This document shows positions 14,738 through 22,332 of a DNA stretch of 22,387 bases, in pieces. The stretch comes from an uncultured Eubacterium sp. Lineage in GTDB: Bacteria; Bacillota; Clostridia; Lachnospirales; Lachnospiraceae. The notes below the pieces were generated by a model that saw only the letters and a list, made by a program, of their open reading frames with translations, was not told the origin of the DNA and did not search any database. The position numbers were made by a program, and so were the translations under genes. The number at the start of each line of letters is the position of its first letter. Position 1 is the stretch's first letter. The stretch is taken from the NCBI GenBank assembly GCA_910586445.1, contig CAJUHV010000064.1:1-22387 (forward strand), read 5' to 3'.

Positions 14738-15538
14738 TCAGCCAAGCATGACGTCCAGCAGCATCATTACTGCAAACCCGGCGACAATGCCCATTGTAGC
14801 AGAATACGGCTGCGTTTTTTGGTGCCTCTGGCATTCCGGGATCAGCTCATGGACGGCGACTAAAATCATGGCACCGGCAGCAAAGGACAGGGCATAAGGG
14901 AGAATGGCTTCTACATAAACAACCAGCAGGGCACCTGCCAGTCCGGCAATCGGCTCGACAATACCCGAAGCCTGCCCGAGCAGAAAGCTCTTTTTTCTGG
15001 AACAGCCCTCCCTGCGCAGGGGGATTGATACAGCCGCTCCTTCTGGGAAATTCTGCAGGCCGATGCCTATGGCGATCGTGACGGCACCCATCAGCGATTC
15101 TGTGGAACCGCCGTTTTGCAGTGCACCAAAAGCGACGCCTATGGCAAGGCCTTCTGGAATATTGTGAAGCGTAATCGATAGAACTAACATAATCATTCTG
15201 TTTAAGCGCTCAGGGTCTTTTTCGTGCGTATGATCTGCACGGCTTCTTGCGTAGCTTACGATTTTATCTGAAAACCACATAAACAATGCGCCGCATAGAA
15301 ATCCCACAGTAGCTACCAGATAGGCAGGCGCGCCGGGCATAGCCTCAGCGCGTTCAATGGCTGGCTGGAGCAGTGACCAGAAGCTGGCGGCAATCATTAC
15401 CCCGGACGCAAAGCCCAGCATAAGGTTCAGCAGCTTTGCATTCGGGGATTTGAAAAATACAACGGCTGCAGCACCCAGGGCAGTCACTGCCCAGGTTCCG
15501 GTCGTAGCAGCCAGTGCCATAAAAATAGTCGCATTCAT
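14738..15538 (-). CDS. ZIP family metal transporter (ZupT/GufA-like)
   Basis: A 266-residue inner-membrane transporter of divalent metals, commonly zinc, with eight predicted helices. Conserved metal-site motifs are 'HNIPEGLAIGVAFG' in helix 4, 'NFPEGAAVSIPLR' in helix 5 and 'VHELIPECQ' in helix 6. The start at 15538 is preceded on the minus strand by a GGAGG site; the frame's upstream start at 15568 has none. It faces the (p)ppGpp synthetase tail to tail with 38 bases between, including an imperfect CCGGCAT/ATGCCCGG hairpin that might serve both. A near-palindrome just upstream of the ribosome site (15554-15569) suggests metal-dependent control. Confidence 0.93.
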   Translation of the reverse strand: MNATIFMALAATTGTWAVTALGAAAVVFFKSPNAKLLNLMLGFASGVMIAASFWSLLQPAIERAEAMPGAPAYLVATVGFLCGALFMWFSDKIVSYARSRADHTHEKDPERLNRMIMLVLSITLHNIPEGLAIGVAFGALQNGGSTESLMGAVTIAIGIGLQNFPEGAAVSIPLRREGCSRKKSFLLGQASGIVEPIAGLAGALLVVYVEAILPYALSFAAGAMILVAVHELIPECQRHQKTQPYSATMGIVAGFAVMMLLDVMLG

Positions 15539-15553
15539 TTTGACCTCCAAAAA

Positions 15554-15569
15554 AGTGTAATATTTCACT
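15554..15569 (-). promoter_or_regulatory. Near-palindrome upstream of the ZIP gene
   Basis: AGTGTAATATTTCACT matches its own reverse complement at 14 of 16 positions and lies about 16 bases before the ZIP start codon. It is a candidate operator for a metal-sensing repressor; no family could be assigned. Confidence 0.35.
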
Positions 15570-15730
15570 CGTAATATGGATAGATTGGTAAGATACTTAT
15601 TTAATAGTATATTGAATGAGGGACGAATGTGTGACTGGAATGGCGGTGGTACAGAGGGGAATTATGATCTGTATCATAAATGGATCGTAGATTCTGCGGG
15701 ATAAAAGAATATGTGTTCGAAATGTTTTAC

Positions 15731-15759
15731 TTGATTTTCATGTGTGCAGATAGTATAAT
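15731..15759 (+). promoter_or_regulatory. Sigma-A promoter of the restriction-modification operon
   Basis: -35 TTGATT at 15731-15736, a 17-base spacer, and -10 TATAAT at 15754-15759. The transcript would have a leader of about 35 bases. A TCCTAGGA palindrome at 15785-15792 overlaps the ribosome site. Confidence 0.7.
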
Positions 15760-15801
15760 AGGGAAAAATCAGGTACAGAATATTTCCTAGGAGTGTTATA
15801 T

Positions 15802-16974
15802 ATGAAGCAGGTGCATCTAAGGGTTGATGATGAATTGTATGATGAATTAAATATTTATGCAGAACTGACCCAGCAGACTATGCAGGATTGCGTAAGAGAG
15901 GCTGTTGCATATTATATTACGAGCGTGAGAAAAAAGCAGTGTGAGGCACCAGGAGGCAGGTTTACCTTCATTGATCTGTTTGCGGGCATAGGAGGCATGA
16001 GAATCGCTTTTGAAAGAAACGGAGGCAGGTGCGTTTATTCGAGCGAATGGAATAAATACTGCCAGCAGACGTATTTTGTAAACTTCGGAGAGCAGCCAAA
16101 GGGTGATATAACGCAGGTATCCGCAGAGGATGTGCCGGATCATGATGTGCTTGTGGCAGGATTTCCATGCCAGCCGTTTTCTATTGCAGGCGTTTCGAAA
16201 AAAAATAGTCTTGGCAGGGCAACAGGGTTTGAGGATAAGACGCAGGGAACGCTTTTTTTTGATGTCTGCCGTATATTAAAGCAGAAAAGGCCGAAGGCAT
16301 TTCTTTTAGAAAATGTAAAAAATTTATGCAGTCATGATAAGGGAAGAACTTTTCAAGTGATCTTAGAATCATTAGAGGAGCTGAATTACAAGGTATTTTA
16401 TTCTGTACTGGATGGACAGCATTTTGTGCCCCAGCATAGAGAACGTATTATAATAGTAGGCTTTGATATCGAAAGGTATGGGGAGGATATAGAATTTGAG
16501 TTTCATTTGACACCCAAAACGACGAAACCCCTTATGCGTGATATTTTGGAAAAAAAAGTCAATGAGAAATATACTTTATCCGATAAGCTCTGGGCGTATC
16601 TGCAGAATTATGCTGCCAAGCACAAAGCAGCAGGGAATGGCTTTGGCTTTGGGATCGCGCCTCTGGATGGTGTTTCAAGGACTCTGAGTGCGAGATATTA
16701 TAAAGACGGTTCCGAAATATTGATTGAACAAAACGGAAAGAATCCTAGGAGGCTTACGCCGCGTGAATGTGCAAGACTGCAGGGATTCCCTGATCATTTT
16801 AAAATACCAGTGTCTGATACGCAGGCATACAAACAGTTTGGAAATTCTATTGTAGTGCCGCTGATTGAAAATGTAGCGGGCCTGTTAGTACAAAAAGTGG
16901 AAGAGCTGGATATACCGGTCAGACAAGAGCAGGATGCATTGGATGAGGAAGAACGGCAGAGGATGGTGGTTTGA
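15802..16974 (+). CDS. DNA (cytosine-5) methyltransferase, Dcm/M.EcoRII-like, with N-terminal ribbon-helix-helix domain
   Basis: A 390-residue C5-cytosine methyltransferase. Motif I is FAGIGG from Phe60, the catalytic loop is GFPCQPFSIAG with Cys123, then LLENVKNL, QHRERIIIVGF, LTPRECARLQGFP and GNSIVVP. The recognition region ('GNGFGFGI', 'SRTLSARYYKDGSEILI') closely follows Dcm and M.EcoRII, so CCWGG with the inner cytosine methylated is the likely target. Residues 1-45 (KQVHLRVDDELYDELNIYAE onward) form a CopG/Arc-type ribbon-helix-helix, where M.EcoRII has a different regulatory N-terminus; autoregulation is inferred. Start ATG 15802 follows TAGGAG. The gene ends directly against the endonuclease frame (TGATTG). 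It appears somewhat richer in A+T than the riboflavin genes, fitting horizontal arrival. Confidence 0.94.
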   Translation: MKQVHLRVDDELYDELNIYAELTQQTMQDCVREAVAYYITSVRKKQCEAPGGRFTFIDLFAGIGGMRIAFERNGGRCVYSSEWNKYCQQTYFVNFGEQPKGDITQVSAEDVPDHDVLVAGFPCQPFSIAGVSKKNSLGRATGFEDKTQGTLFFDVCRILKQKRPKAFLLENVKNLCSHDKGRTFQVILESLEELNYKVFYSVLDGQHFVPQHRERIIIVGFDIERYGEDIEFEFHLTPKTTKPLMRDILEKKVNEKYTLSDKLWAYLQNYAAKHKAAGNGFGFGIAPLDGVSRTLSARYYKDGSEILIEQNGKNPRRLTPRECARLQGFPDHFKIPVSDTQAYKQFGNSIVVPLIENVAGLLVQKVEELDIPVRQEQDALDEEERQRMVV

Positions 16975-17034
16975 TTGGCTTTTTCTGATAGAAAGCAGGT
17001 ACAGAGTGATTTGGACGGAGAGAATCTGACTGGC

Positions 17035-18204
17035 ATGGATTATGCCAAAAAGGCGATACAGTCCGTTCAAAACAGCGTGCAGAGCTTCTGCAAGTTTTTA
17101 TCTGCAAATGACACGGGAGCAACCGGGTGTAATCAGTCTGGAATTTTAGTTTCAAAATCAGCATTGGAAATGATGTTTAACCGGCAGGAACTGGATGTAA
17201 GCGGGATTCCCAAAAGAATGGTTAAAATCAGGTGGCAGGATGATTTTTTTACAGAAAGCTGCCTTACATATTATAAAAGTAAAAAAGAATTGAGAATTAC
17301 ACGGTTTGGCAGAGGATTTCCTTTTTTAAAGCCAGACCAGACAGGTGATTTGTTTGTATTTACAAAGCAGAGTGATCTTGATTATAGTGGATATGTTTTA
17401 GAAACAGATGAAGAAATCGAAGAATTTTTAAATACATTAAATATCAGCCCGACCGAGACAAACAGCCTTATTCATGCAGATCATATATCGTCGCAGGTAA
17501 AGGAAAAACTGGCAGTACAGGAGTTTATATCCAGACTGAATGTGGATTTTCCTGCCTCAGATGTAATGTCAGAGGCTGCAAGGGAAATAGAGGAGAAAGC
17601 ATATGGCCATAGAGCAGGTGCAGCAGATGATCCTGATCAAAAATTAATTCGGTGGACAGATATGGAATATACGCTGTTTCGAGAATTAGAGTGTGTAAGA
17701 TATGGAAAAGTCATTGAAAAAGGATTTCAGTCGGTAGATGAGTTTATCAAGCTTGCAAATGTGGTACTGAATCGAAGAAAAAGCCGTGCGGGCAAAAGCC
17801 TTGAGCATCATCTGGCAGCGATATTTGACAGAAACGGAATAGAATATGCTTCACAGGCAGTGACGGAAGGAAAGAAAAAGCCGGATTTTCTATTTCCTTC
17901 TTTGGAAGCATATCAGGATATTAACTTTTCGACAGATTATATTGTTTCTTTAGCGGCAAAGACAACCTGCAAGGATCGCTGGAGGCAGGTGCTGAATGAG
18001 GCGGACCGCCTGAGAGATAAACCCAAATACCTGTGTACGCTTCAGCAGGGAATCTCAAAGGCGCAGATGGATGAAATGCAGGCAGAGCATGTTATATTAG
18101 TTGTACCTAAACCATATATTTCGGCATACCCAATAGACTGCAGAGACAGGATCTGGACAATATCCCGTTTTGTACAATATATTAAAATAATCGAAGGAAA
18201 GTAA
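17035..18204 (+). CDS. Type IIE restriction endonuclease, EcoRII-like (predicted CCWGG)
   Basis: A 389-residue endonuclease resembling EcoRII along its whole length. The N-terminal effector domain has 'LSANDTGATGCNQSGI' and 'ELRITRFGRGFPFL'. The C-terminal catalytic domain has 'NRRKSRAGKSLEHHL', 'TEGKKKPDFLFPS', 'AAKTTCKDRWRQVLNEAD' and 'TLQQGIS'. Active-site residues by family pattern are Asp284, Tyr293, Lys309, Arg315 and Glu322, and the spacing agrees with EcoRII as remembered. EcoRII needs two CCWGG sites, one binding the effector domain. The start is uncertain: ATG 17035 aligns with the EcoRII N-terminus, but an in-frame TTG at 16975 abuts the methyltransferase stop and has GGTGG upstream. 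Late translation after the methyltransferase would protect the host. Confidence 0.93.
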   Translation: MDYAKKAIQSVQNSVQSFCKFLSANDTGATGCNQSGILVSKSALEMMFNRQELDVSGIPKRMVKIRWQDDFFTESCLTYYKSKKELRITRFGRGFPFLKPDQTGDLFVFTKQSDLDYSGYVLETDEEIEEFLNTLNISPTETNSLIHADHISSQVKEKLAVQEFISRLNVDFPASDVMSEAAREIEEKAYGHRAGAADDPDQKLIRWTDMEYTLFRELECVRYGKVIEKGFQSVDEFIKLANVVLNRRKSRAGKSLEHHLAAIFDRNGIEYASQAVTEGKKKPDFLFPSLEAYQDINFSTDYIVSLAAKTTCKDRWRQVLNEADRLRDKPKYLCTLQQGISKAQMDEMQAEHVILVVPKPYISAYPIDCRDRIWTISRFVQYIKIIEGK

Positions 18205-18237
18205 TGTGCATCAGCAGCGCAAAAGGGAGGACTGATT

Positions 18238-18918
18238 TTGGATTCAGGCATGAAAATAGTCATTGTAGAGGATGATGAAATACTGGCACGCGAAATCCGC
18301 CAATTTTTAGAAAAATGGGGATATGAGGTAGCGGTGGCACAGGAATTTGACCGCATTGCCGCAGAGTGTCTGTCTTGCAATGCTAATTTAATATTAATGG
18401 ATATCAACCTTCCTTATTATGACGGTTTTTATTGGTGCAGCAGGATTCGTGAAGTATCCCAGATACCTTTGATTTATATAAGCAGCAGGGGAGATGACAG
18501 GGATAAAATAATGGCTATTGCGCAGGGCGGCGATGACTATGTGGAAAAACCGTTTCATCTGGAGCTGTTAAAGGCAAAGATCGAAGCGGTACTGCGGCGT
18601 ACTTACCAGTATCAGATACGTTCCAGAGCACAGGTCGGGACAGATCTGTATTATGATTACGGCATGCAGACATTTGTATACAAAGATGTGCAGATTGAGC
18701 TTACAAAGTCAGAAAAGAAGATCGCTGCAAAATTAATGAGCCACAGAGGCATCATTGTGACGAGGGAAGAGCTGATGATGGAACTGTGGAGTACGGATGA
18801 ATACGTATCTGACGGAACACTGACGACCATTATAAGCCGTATGCGCAGCAAGCTGAAGGCAGGCTGTGGCAGCGAGGTTATTGTCACCAAAAAAGGGCAG
18901 GGATATCTGCTGCCCTAG
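18238..18918 (+). CDS. OmpR-family response regulator (BceR/GraR-like)
   Basis: A 226-residue two-domain response regulator. The receiver (about 5-120) has acidic residues Glu11-Asp12-Asp13, phosphoacceptor Asp55 ('LMDINLP'), Ser82 and Lys104 ('EKPF'). A winged-helix DNA-binding domain (about 130-226) ends 'TKKGQGYLLP'. The start is TTG 18238, because GGGAGG sits 7 bases before it; the ATG at 18250 would be 19 bases from that site. It lies 33 bases after the endonuclease and 26 before the kinase. Regulators with this receiver and a BceS-type kinase respond to cell-wall antibiotics. Its TAG stop lies inside a copy of the dispersed repeat, so the last one or two residues may have been replaced. 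Confidence 0.93.
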   Translation: MDSGMKIVIVEDDEILAREIRQFLEKWGYEVAVAQEFDRIAAECLSCNANLILMDINLPYYDGFYWCSRIREVSQIPLIYISSRGDDRDKIMAIAQGGDDYVEKPFHLELLKAKIEAVLRRTYQYQIRSRAQVGTDLYYDYGMQTFVYKDVQIELTKSEKKIAAKLMSHRGIIVTREELMMELWSTDEYVSDGTLTTIISRMRSKLKAGCGSEVIVTKKGQGYLLP

Positions 18919-18927
18919 AGCGTGTTT
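18915..18927 (+). repeat. Dispersed repeat, copy 3
   Basis: CTAGAGCGTGTTT, identical to copies 1, 2 and 4 over 13 bases. It supplies the regulator's TAG stop codon and is followed at once by the kinase's GGAGG site, so only the end of the element is present. Confidence 0.6.
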
Positions 18928-18944
18928 GTACAGGAGGATTATAT

Positions 18945-19934
18945 ATGGGATATCTGTATAAAAACAGGCACTGGGCGGCTATGCTTCTTTTTGTGGCAGC
19001 AGCATACAATCTGTACTTTATCTATTTGGAACAGTCGGTACATTTGAAAGACCTGATTTACCCAGACCTGCTTATTTTTTGTGTGGTTTTGATTACCGTT
19101 GGTATCGATGCAGCACAATACTATATGAAAAAACGAAAAAAGGATGAGCTGCTGAAGGTGGATATGGTCATTTTTCAGCAGTTTGATTCGGATGACATGT
19201 ATCTGGACGTAGCCAGACATGACGTGCAGGTTTTAGAACAGCAGCTGCACGATCAGTTTGCCTATAATTGTGACCTGCAGGATTATATAGCAAAATGGTG
19301 CCATGAAATCAAGCTGCCATTGTCAGCGGTACTGCTGATGAATGAAAAAATCAGCGACGCCGCCCTGCGCACATCGCAGAAAGAACAGCTGGAGATTATC
19401 CGCCAGAGGCTGAACGGGGCTTTGCTGGGATGTAAGGTGCAGAGCAGCCTGTTTGACCTGCAGATTCGTGCCACAGATTTAGCCGACTGCGTAAAGACAG
19501 CGATACACAATAACCAGTATTTTTTAATTCAAAAGCAGTTTGAGCTTTCCATACAGGTAGAACCTGTTAAAGTCTATACAGACAAATCCTGGCTGGTCTA
19601 TGTATTGGATCAGCTGATTCAAAATGCTGTAAAATACGCTTCTGAGAACCGGTCACTGACGATATGGAGCAGGCAGGATAAAGGAGAAACACAGTTGATT
19701 GTCAAAGATCTGGGAGAAGGAATTAAGGACTGCGATCTGCGGCGCATTTTTGAACGGGGCTTTACTGGCAGCAGCTATCACAATGGAAGATATAAGTCAA
19801 CTGGAATGGGTCTGTATCTGGCCAGGCAGATCGTAGAACGGCTGGGGCATGATCTTGCCGTAGAGAGCGAGTACGGGAAATATACCCAGTTTGTCATACG
19901 TATTTATGAAACGAAGAAATGGGATGAGTCATAA
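18945..19934 (+). CDS. Intramembrane-sensing histidine kinase (BceS/GraS-like)
   Basis: A 329-residue sensor kinase with two close N-terminal helices (about 10-28 and 38-58) and almost no extracellular loop, the layout of intramembrane-sensing kinases such as BceS, which has nearly the same length. The H-box is 'KWCHEIKLPLSA' with His120. The ATPase domain has the N-box 'LIQNAVKYA', 'DLGEGI' and the G-box 'STGMGLYLARQ'. AGGAGG precedes ATG 18945. It forms an operon with the regulator upstream. In Bce modules the kinase senses flux through a partner ABC transporter; none is beside it here, so its partner must be elsewhere or missing. A 490-base gene-free region follows. Confidence 0.94.
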   Translation: MGYLYKNRHWAAMLLFVAAAYNLYFIYLEQSVHLKDLIYPDLLIFCVVLITVGIDAAQYYMKKRKKDELLKVDMVIFQQFDSDDMYLDVARHDVQVLEQQLHDQFAYNCDLQDYIAKWCHEIKLPLSAVLLMNEKISDAALRTSQKEQLEIIRQRLNGALLGCKVQSSLFDLQIRATDLADCVKTAIHNNQYFLIQKQFELSIQVEPVKVYTDKSWLVYVLDQLIQNAVKYASENRSLTIWSRQDKGETQLIVKDLGEGIKDCDLRRIFERGFTGSSYHNGRYKSTGMGLYLARQIVERLGHDLAVESEYGKYTQFVIRIYETKKWDES

Positions 19935-20196
19935 AAGCTCTTAAAAAATTGTAAACAGCGTGCAGCAGAATAGAAACGGGCGGGGCGGAAACAAAATGCA
20001 GTGATGAATGATAAATATAGTAAAATTAGAAAAAAGTAGATGAAAAGAGCGGACAGAAATAAAAAACTGTGGACAATAGATACAGGAGAGTTAGAAAAAA
20101 GTAGATGAAAAAGAACAGGCGGGGCAGAAATAGAATACAGTGGATGATAGATGCAGCAGAATTAGAAAATAAAATAGACGAAAATAAATGAGACAG
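19935..20196 (+). repeat. Imperfect tandem repeats of about 65-71 bases, purine-rich
   Basis: At least three diverged units can be aligned on the anchors CGGAAACAAAATGCAGTG (19986), CGGACAGAAATAAAAAACTG (20050) and GGGCAGAAATAGAATACAG (about 20121), and on TTAGAAAAAAGTAGATGAAAA (20026, 20091, diverged at 20162). The units are strongly A- and G-rich and carry no reading frame. They fill the space between the kinase and a terminator. Confidence 0.65.
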
Positions 20197-20242
20197 GGTG
20201 TAAAGTTTTGAGAGGATCAGACTTTATGCCTTTTATTTTTTT
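20197..20242 (+). terminator. Intrinsic terminator after the two-component genes
   Basis: A ten-base stem GGTGTAAAGT/ACTTTATGCC (two G-T pairs) with a 14-base loop, followed by TTTTATTTTTTT. It ends the kinase transcript about 260 bases after the stop codon, so the tandem repeats would form its 3' untranslated region. Confidence 0.75.
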
Positions 20243-20424
20243 AATATAAAATAAAAATTTTTCTGACCAATTCCTGCCCGGTCTTATCTAATAAGTGTAA
20301 GAAGTGAGAACATAATGTTTCTTTCGTTCTTACGAAAAAAATATCTGCAGATATGAAAGAAATATATGTAAAGTACAGACGAACGGCTGAGAATTCGAGA
20401 AGAGAGGGGGGGAAGTAATGCTTT
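20243..20424. other. Upstream region of the ECF sigma gene
   Basis: No gene is seen. A weak candidate promoter is CTGACC (about 20262) with TCTAAT 18 bases on. A purine run with seven consecutive G bases lies about 12 bases before the sigma start and probably serves as the ribosome site. Confidence 0.3.
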
Positions 20425-20964
20425 ATGGAAGATGAAAAGTCACTGATCGGCAGGGCAAAAGCACATGACAAGGCAGCTTTTTCACAGTTGATGACGCAGT
20501 ATGCGGGCAGTATGTACAAGGTTGCAAAAGCCATATTAAAGTCTGATGATGATGTGGCGGATGCCATGCAGGAAACGGCACTAAGCTGCTGGGAAAGTAT
20601 CGGCACGCTGCAGCAGACGAGGTTTTTTAAAACATGGCTGATCCGTATACTGATCAACCACTGCAATGCAATTTATCGTAAAAACCGCAGATATGTGTTT
20701 GGCAGTATTGTGCCGGAGACAGCTGCGGCGGATGATTCCTATGCAAATGTGGAGTGGATGGAGCTGCTGCAGTGTCTGGGCGAAAAATACCGGATTGTAA
20801 TTGTACTGTATTATGTGGAAGGCTTTTCGGTGAGAGAAATTGCTGATATCTTAAAAATCAGCCAGAGTGCAGTAAAGGAGCGCATGTCAACGGCCAGAAA
20901 GAAAATGGAAAAATACTACAGGCAGGATGGGATCGGGATTGTTTGTGAAAAGATAAAAGCATGA
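20425..20964 (+). CDS. ECF-type RNA polymerase sigma factor
   Basis: A 179-residue group IV sigma factor. Region 2 (about 10-75) includes 'DDDVADAMQETALSCWESI', a variant of the -10 recognition helix; region 4 (about 115-170) has the helix-turn-helix 'YYVEGFSVREIADILKISQSAVKERMSTARKKM'-type pattern, whose key residues are Val-Arg-Glu-Ile-Ala and Ser-Ala-Val-Lys-Glu-Arg. There is no region 1 or 3. ATG 20425 follows a long G-rich run; an ATG at 20418 gives only a five-codon frame. It is followed 40 bases later by a membrane protein that is probably its regulator, the usual ECF/anti-sigma pairing in clostridia. Confidence 0.93.
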   Translation: MEDEKSLIGRAKAHDKAAFSQLMTQYAGSMYKVAKAILKSDDDVADAMQETALSCWESIGTLQQTRFFKTWLIRILINHCNAIYRKNRRYVFGSIVPETAAADDSYANVEWMELLQCLGEKYRIVIVLYYVEGFSVREIADILKISQSAVKERMSTARKKMEKYYRQDGIGIVCEKIKA

Positions 20965-21004
20965 TTTAACTATTAAAAGTAAGCAGATGAAAGGGCAGCA
21001 GCGT

Positions 21005-22120
21005 ATGAAAAAATATGAAGATTTTATCGCAGGCCTCAAGCAGGATGCAGACCCGCCAAAGAGCGTGATGGCTAAATATACAGAGGCATTGGACAATATA
21101 GAGCAGTTAGCAGGGCAGAAGAAAGGAGAAATAATTATGAGTGCAGGACGTAAGGTGAGAGGAAATACATGGATAAAAGCAGCCGTAGTGGCAGGTGCAT
21201 TTATTGCGGGCGGAAGTATATTTGCGCTCAGCAATCCTGTGGCAGCCTCAAAGCTGCCGATTATAGGCAGGATTTTTGAAAGTGTGGAGGATGATGTCAC
21301 ATATTCCGGTGATTATTCTGCCAAGAACGTACTGCAGGGTAAAGCAGATCCAGAGCTGGTTCTGGCAGAAGACAATGGAATTACAATTACTGCTTCTGAA
21401 GTATATTCGGATGGATATTCGGTATATCTGGCAGCGGAAATCAAGTCTGAAAAAGGTGGATTTAACAATATTCCGTCTCATTATACGAGGCGTTTTGAAG
21501 AAACGGTGAGCCAGTCCGTTTTTGCAGGCGGTACATGGAGCGTGGACGGCGGTAAGGAGGAACATTTAAGCAATAGTTATTTTGAAGGAAAGGCAGTAGA
21601 CGACCATACTTTTATCGGCATGATGAAATTAGATCAGCAGCAGTACTCTGAAGCGGATGGAACGCTGAATTTGAAAATCAGTGATATTTATTACGATGAT
21701 ATCAGCGAGGAGGTTTCCGAAAGCATTGAACCGGCCAATCGGTTCGGGGGAGCCTGGAATCTTTCGGTACCATATTCCGTAGACAAACAGCACTGCAGGG
21801 AAATTTCGGTCAATCAGAAAAACAAAGACGGGTACGGCATAGAAAAGGTGTTTGTCTCACCATATCAGGTGATTGTATTTTCTGATGTGCCGTCAGAACA
21901 ATATTATGAGCAGTATGAGGTGGCAGTGTTTGATCAGGATCAGCAGCCGCTGGAGATACGGTATGGTTATCAAAATAAGACGATATTTGCCGTGCAGGGT
22001 CGTGAGATTACAAAGCTGCATATTTATATGTCAGATGAGCTGACATTCGATCTGATAAAGGCAGTTGATGAAAATGAGGCAGCGCAGGCAGAGATTTTTG
22101 ATGTTCAGCTGGAGATGTAG
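21005..22120 (+). CDS. DUF4179-like membrane protein, probable anti-sigma partner
   Basis: A 371-residue protein with a short cytoplasmic N-terminus (about 1-52), one membrane helix (about 54-74, 'WIKAAVVAGAFIAGGSIFAL') and a large external domain. The 'NPVAASKLPIIGRIFE' stretch right after the helix is a hallmark of DUF4179 proteins, which are encoded beside ECF sigma factors and are thought to hold them inactive. The external part is rich in beta-strand patterns ('VYLAAEIKSEKGGFNNIP') and may sense an envelope signal. The ATG at 21005 is preferred because AAAGGG lies 9 bases upstream; an in-frame ATG at 20987 has no clear site. A direct anti-sigma role is inferred from context, not shown by the sequence. 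Confidence 0.82.
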   Translation: MKKYEDFIAGLKQDADPPKSVMAKYTEALDNIEQLAGQKKGEIIMSAGRKVRGNTWIKAAVVAGAFIAGGSIFALSNPVAASKLPIIGRIFESVEDDVTYSGDYSAKNVLQGKADPELVLAEDNGITITASEVYSDGYSVYLAAEIKSEKGGFNNIPSHYTRRFEETVSQSVFAGGTWSVDGGKEEHLSNSYFEGKAVDDHTFIGMMKLDQQQYSEADGTLNLKISDIYYDDISEEVSESIEPANRFGGAWNLSVPYSVDKQHCREISVNQKNKDGYGIEKVFVSPYQVIVFSDVPSEQYYEQYEVAVFDQDQQPLEIRYGYQNKTIFAVQGREITKLHIYMSDELTFDLIKAVDENEAAQAEIFDVQLEM

Positions 22121-22134
22121 TCTGTGGTATTATA

Positions 22135-22332
22135 TTAGATATGGAAACGCAGTGTCCTGCTGCCTGTCATGTCGATGAAGATTTTGTTTTCCAACAGGTG
22201 AACAGGTACCGCAGCATCAGAGTTCTGCTGCGCTGCCTCCACCGTAAATAGTCCGTTTTTATCTATGGCAGCCAGCAGACTCTGGTAAAGGGCGTTTACA
22301 TTTTCTATATGCTGGATAGATCTGCATGAGTA
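22135..22332 (-). pseudogene. C-terminal remnant of an unidentified minus-strand gene
   Basis: A 65-codon open frame on the minus strand ending at TAA (plus-strand 22135-22137). Its translation contains HIENVNALYQSLLAAIDKNG, FTVEAAQQNSDAAVPVHLL and a tail TGSRTLRFHI. Composition and strand/helix alternation look like real protein, but the family is not recognised. The frame is closed at its 5' side by a TAG formed by the dispersed repeat at 22333, and no start codon with a ribosome site is seen, so the 5' part has probably been cut off by that element. Confidence 0.45.

Noticed and set aside
19975..20196. CRISPR array
   Set aside because: The repeats are diverged, adjacent and of unequal length, with no unique spacers and no cas genes in the window.
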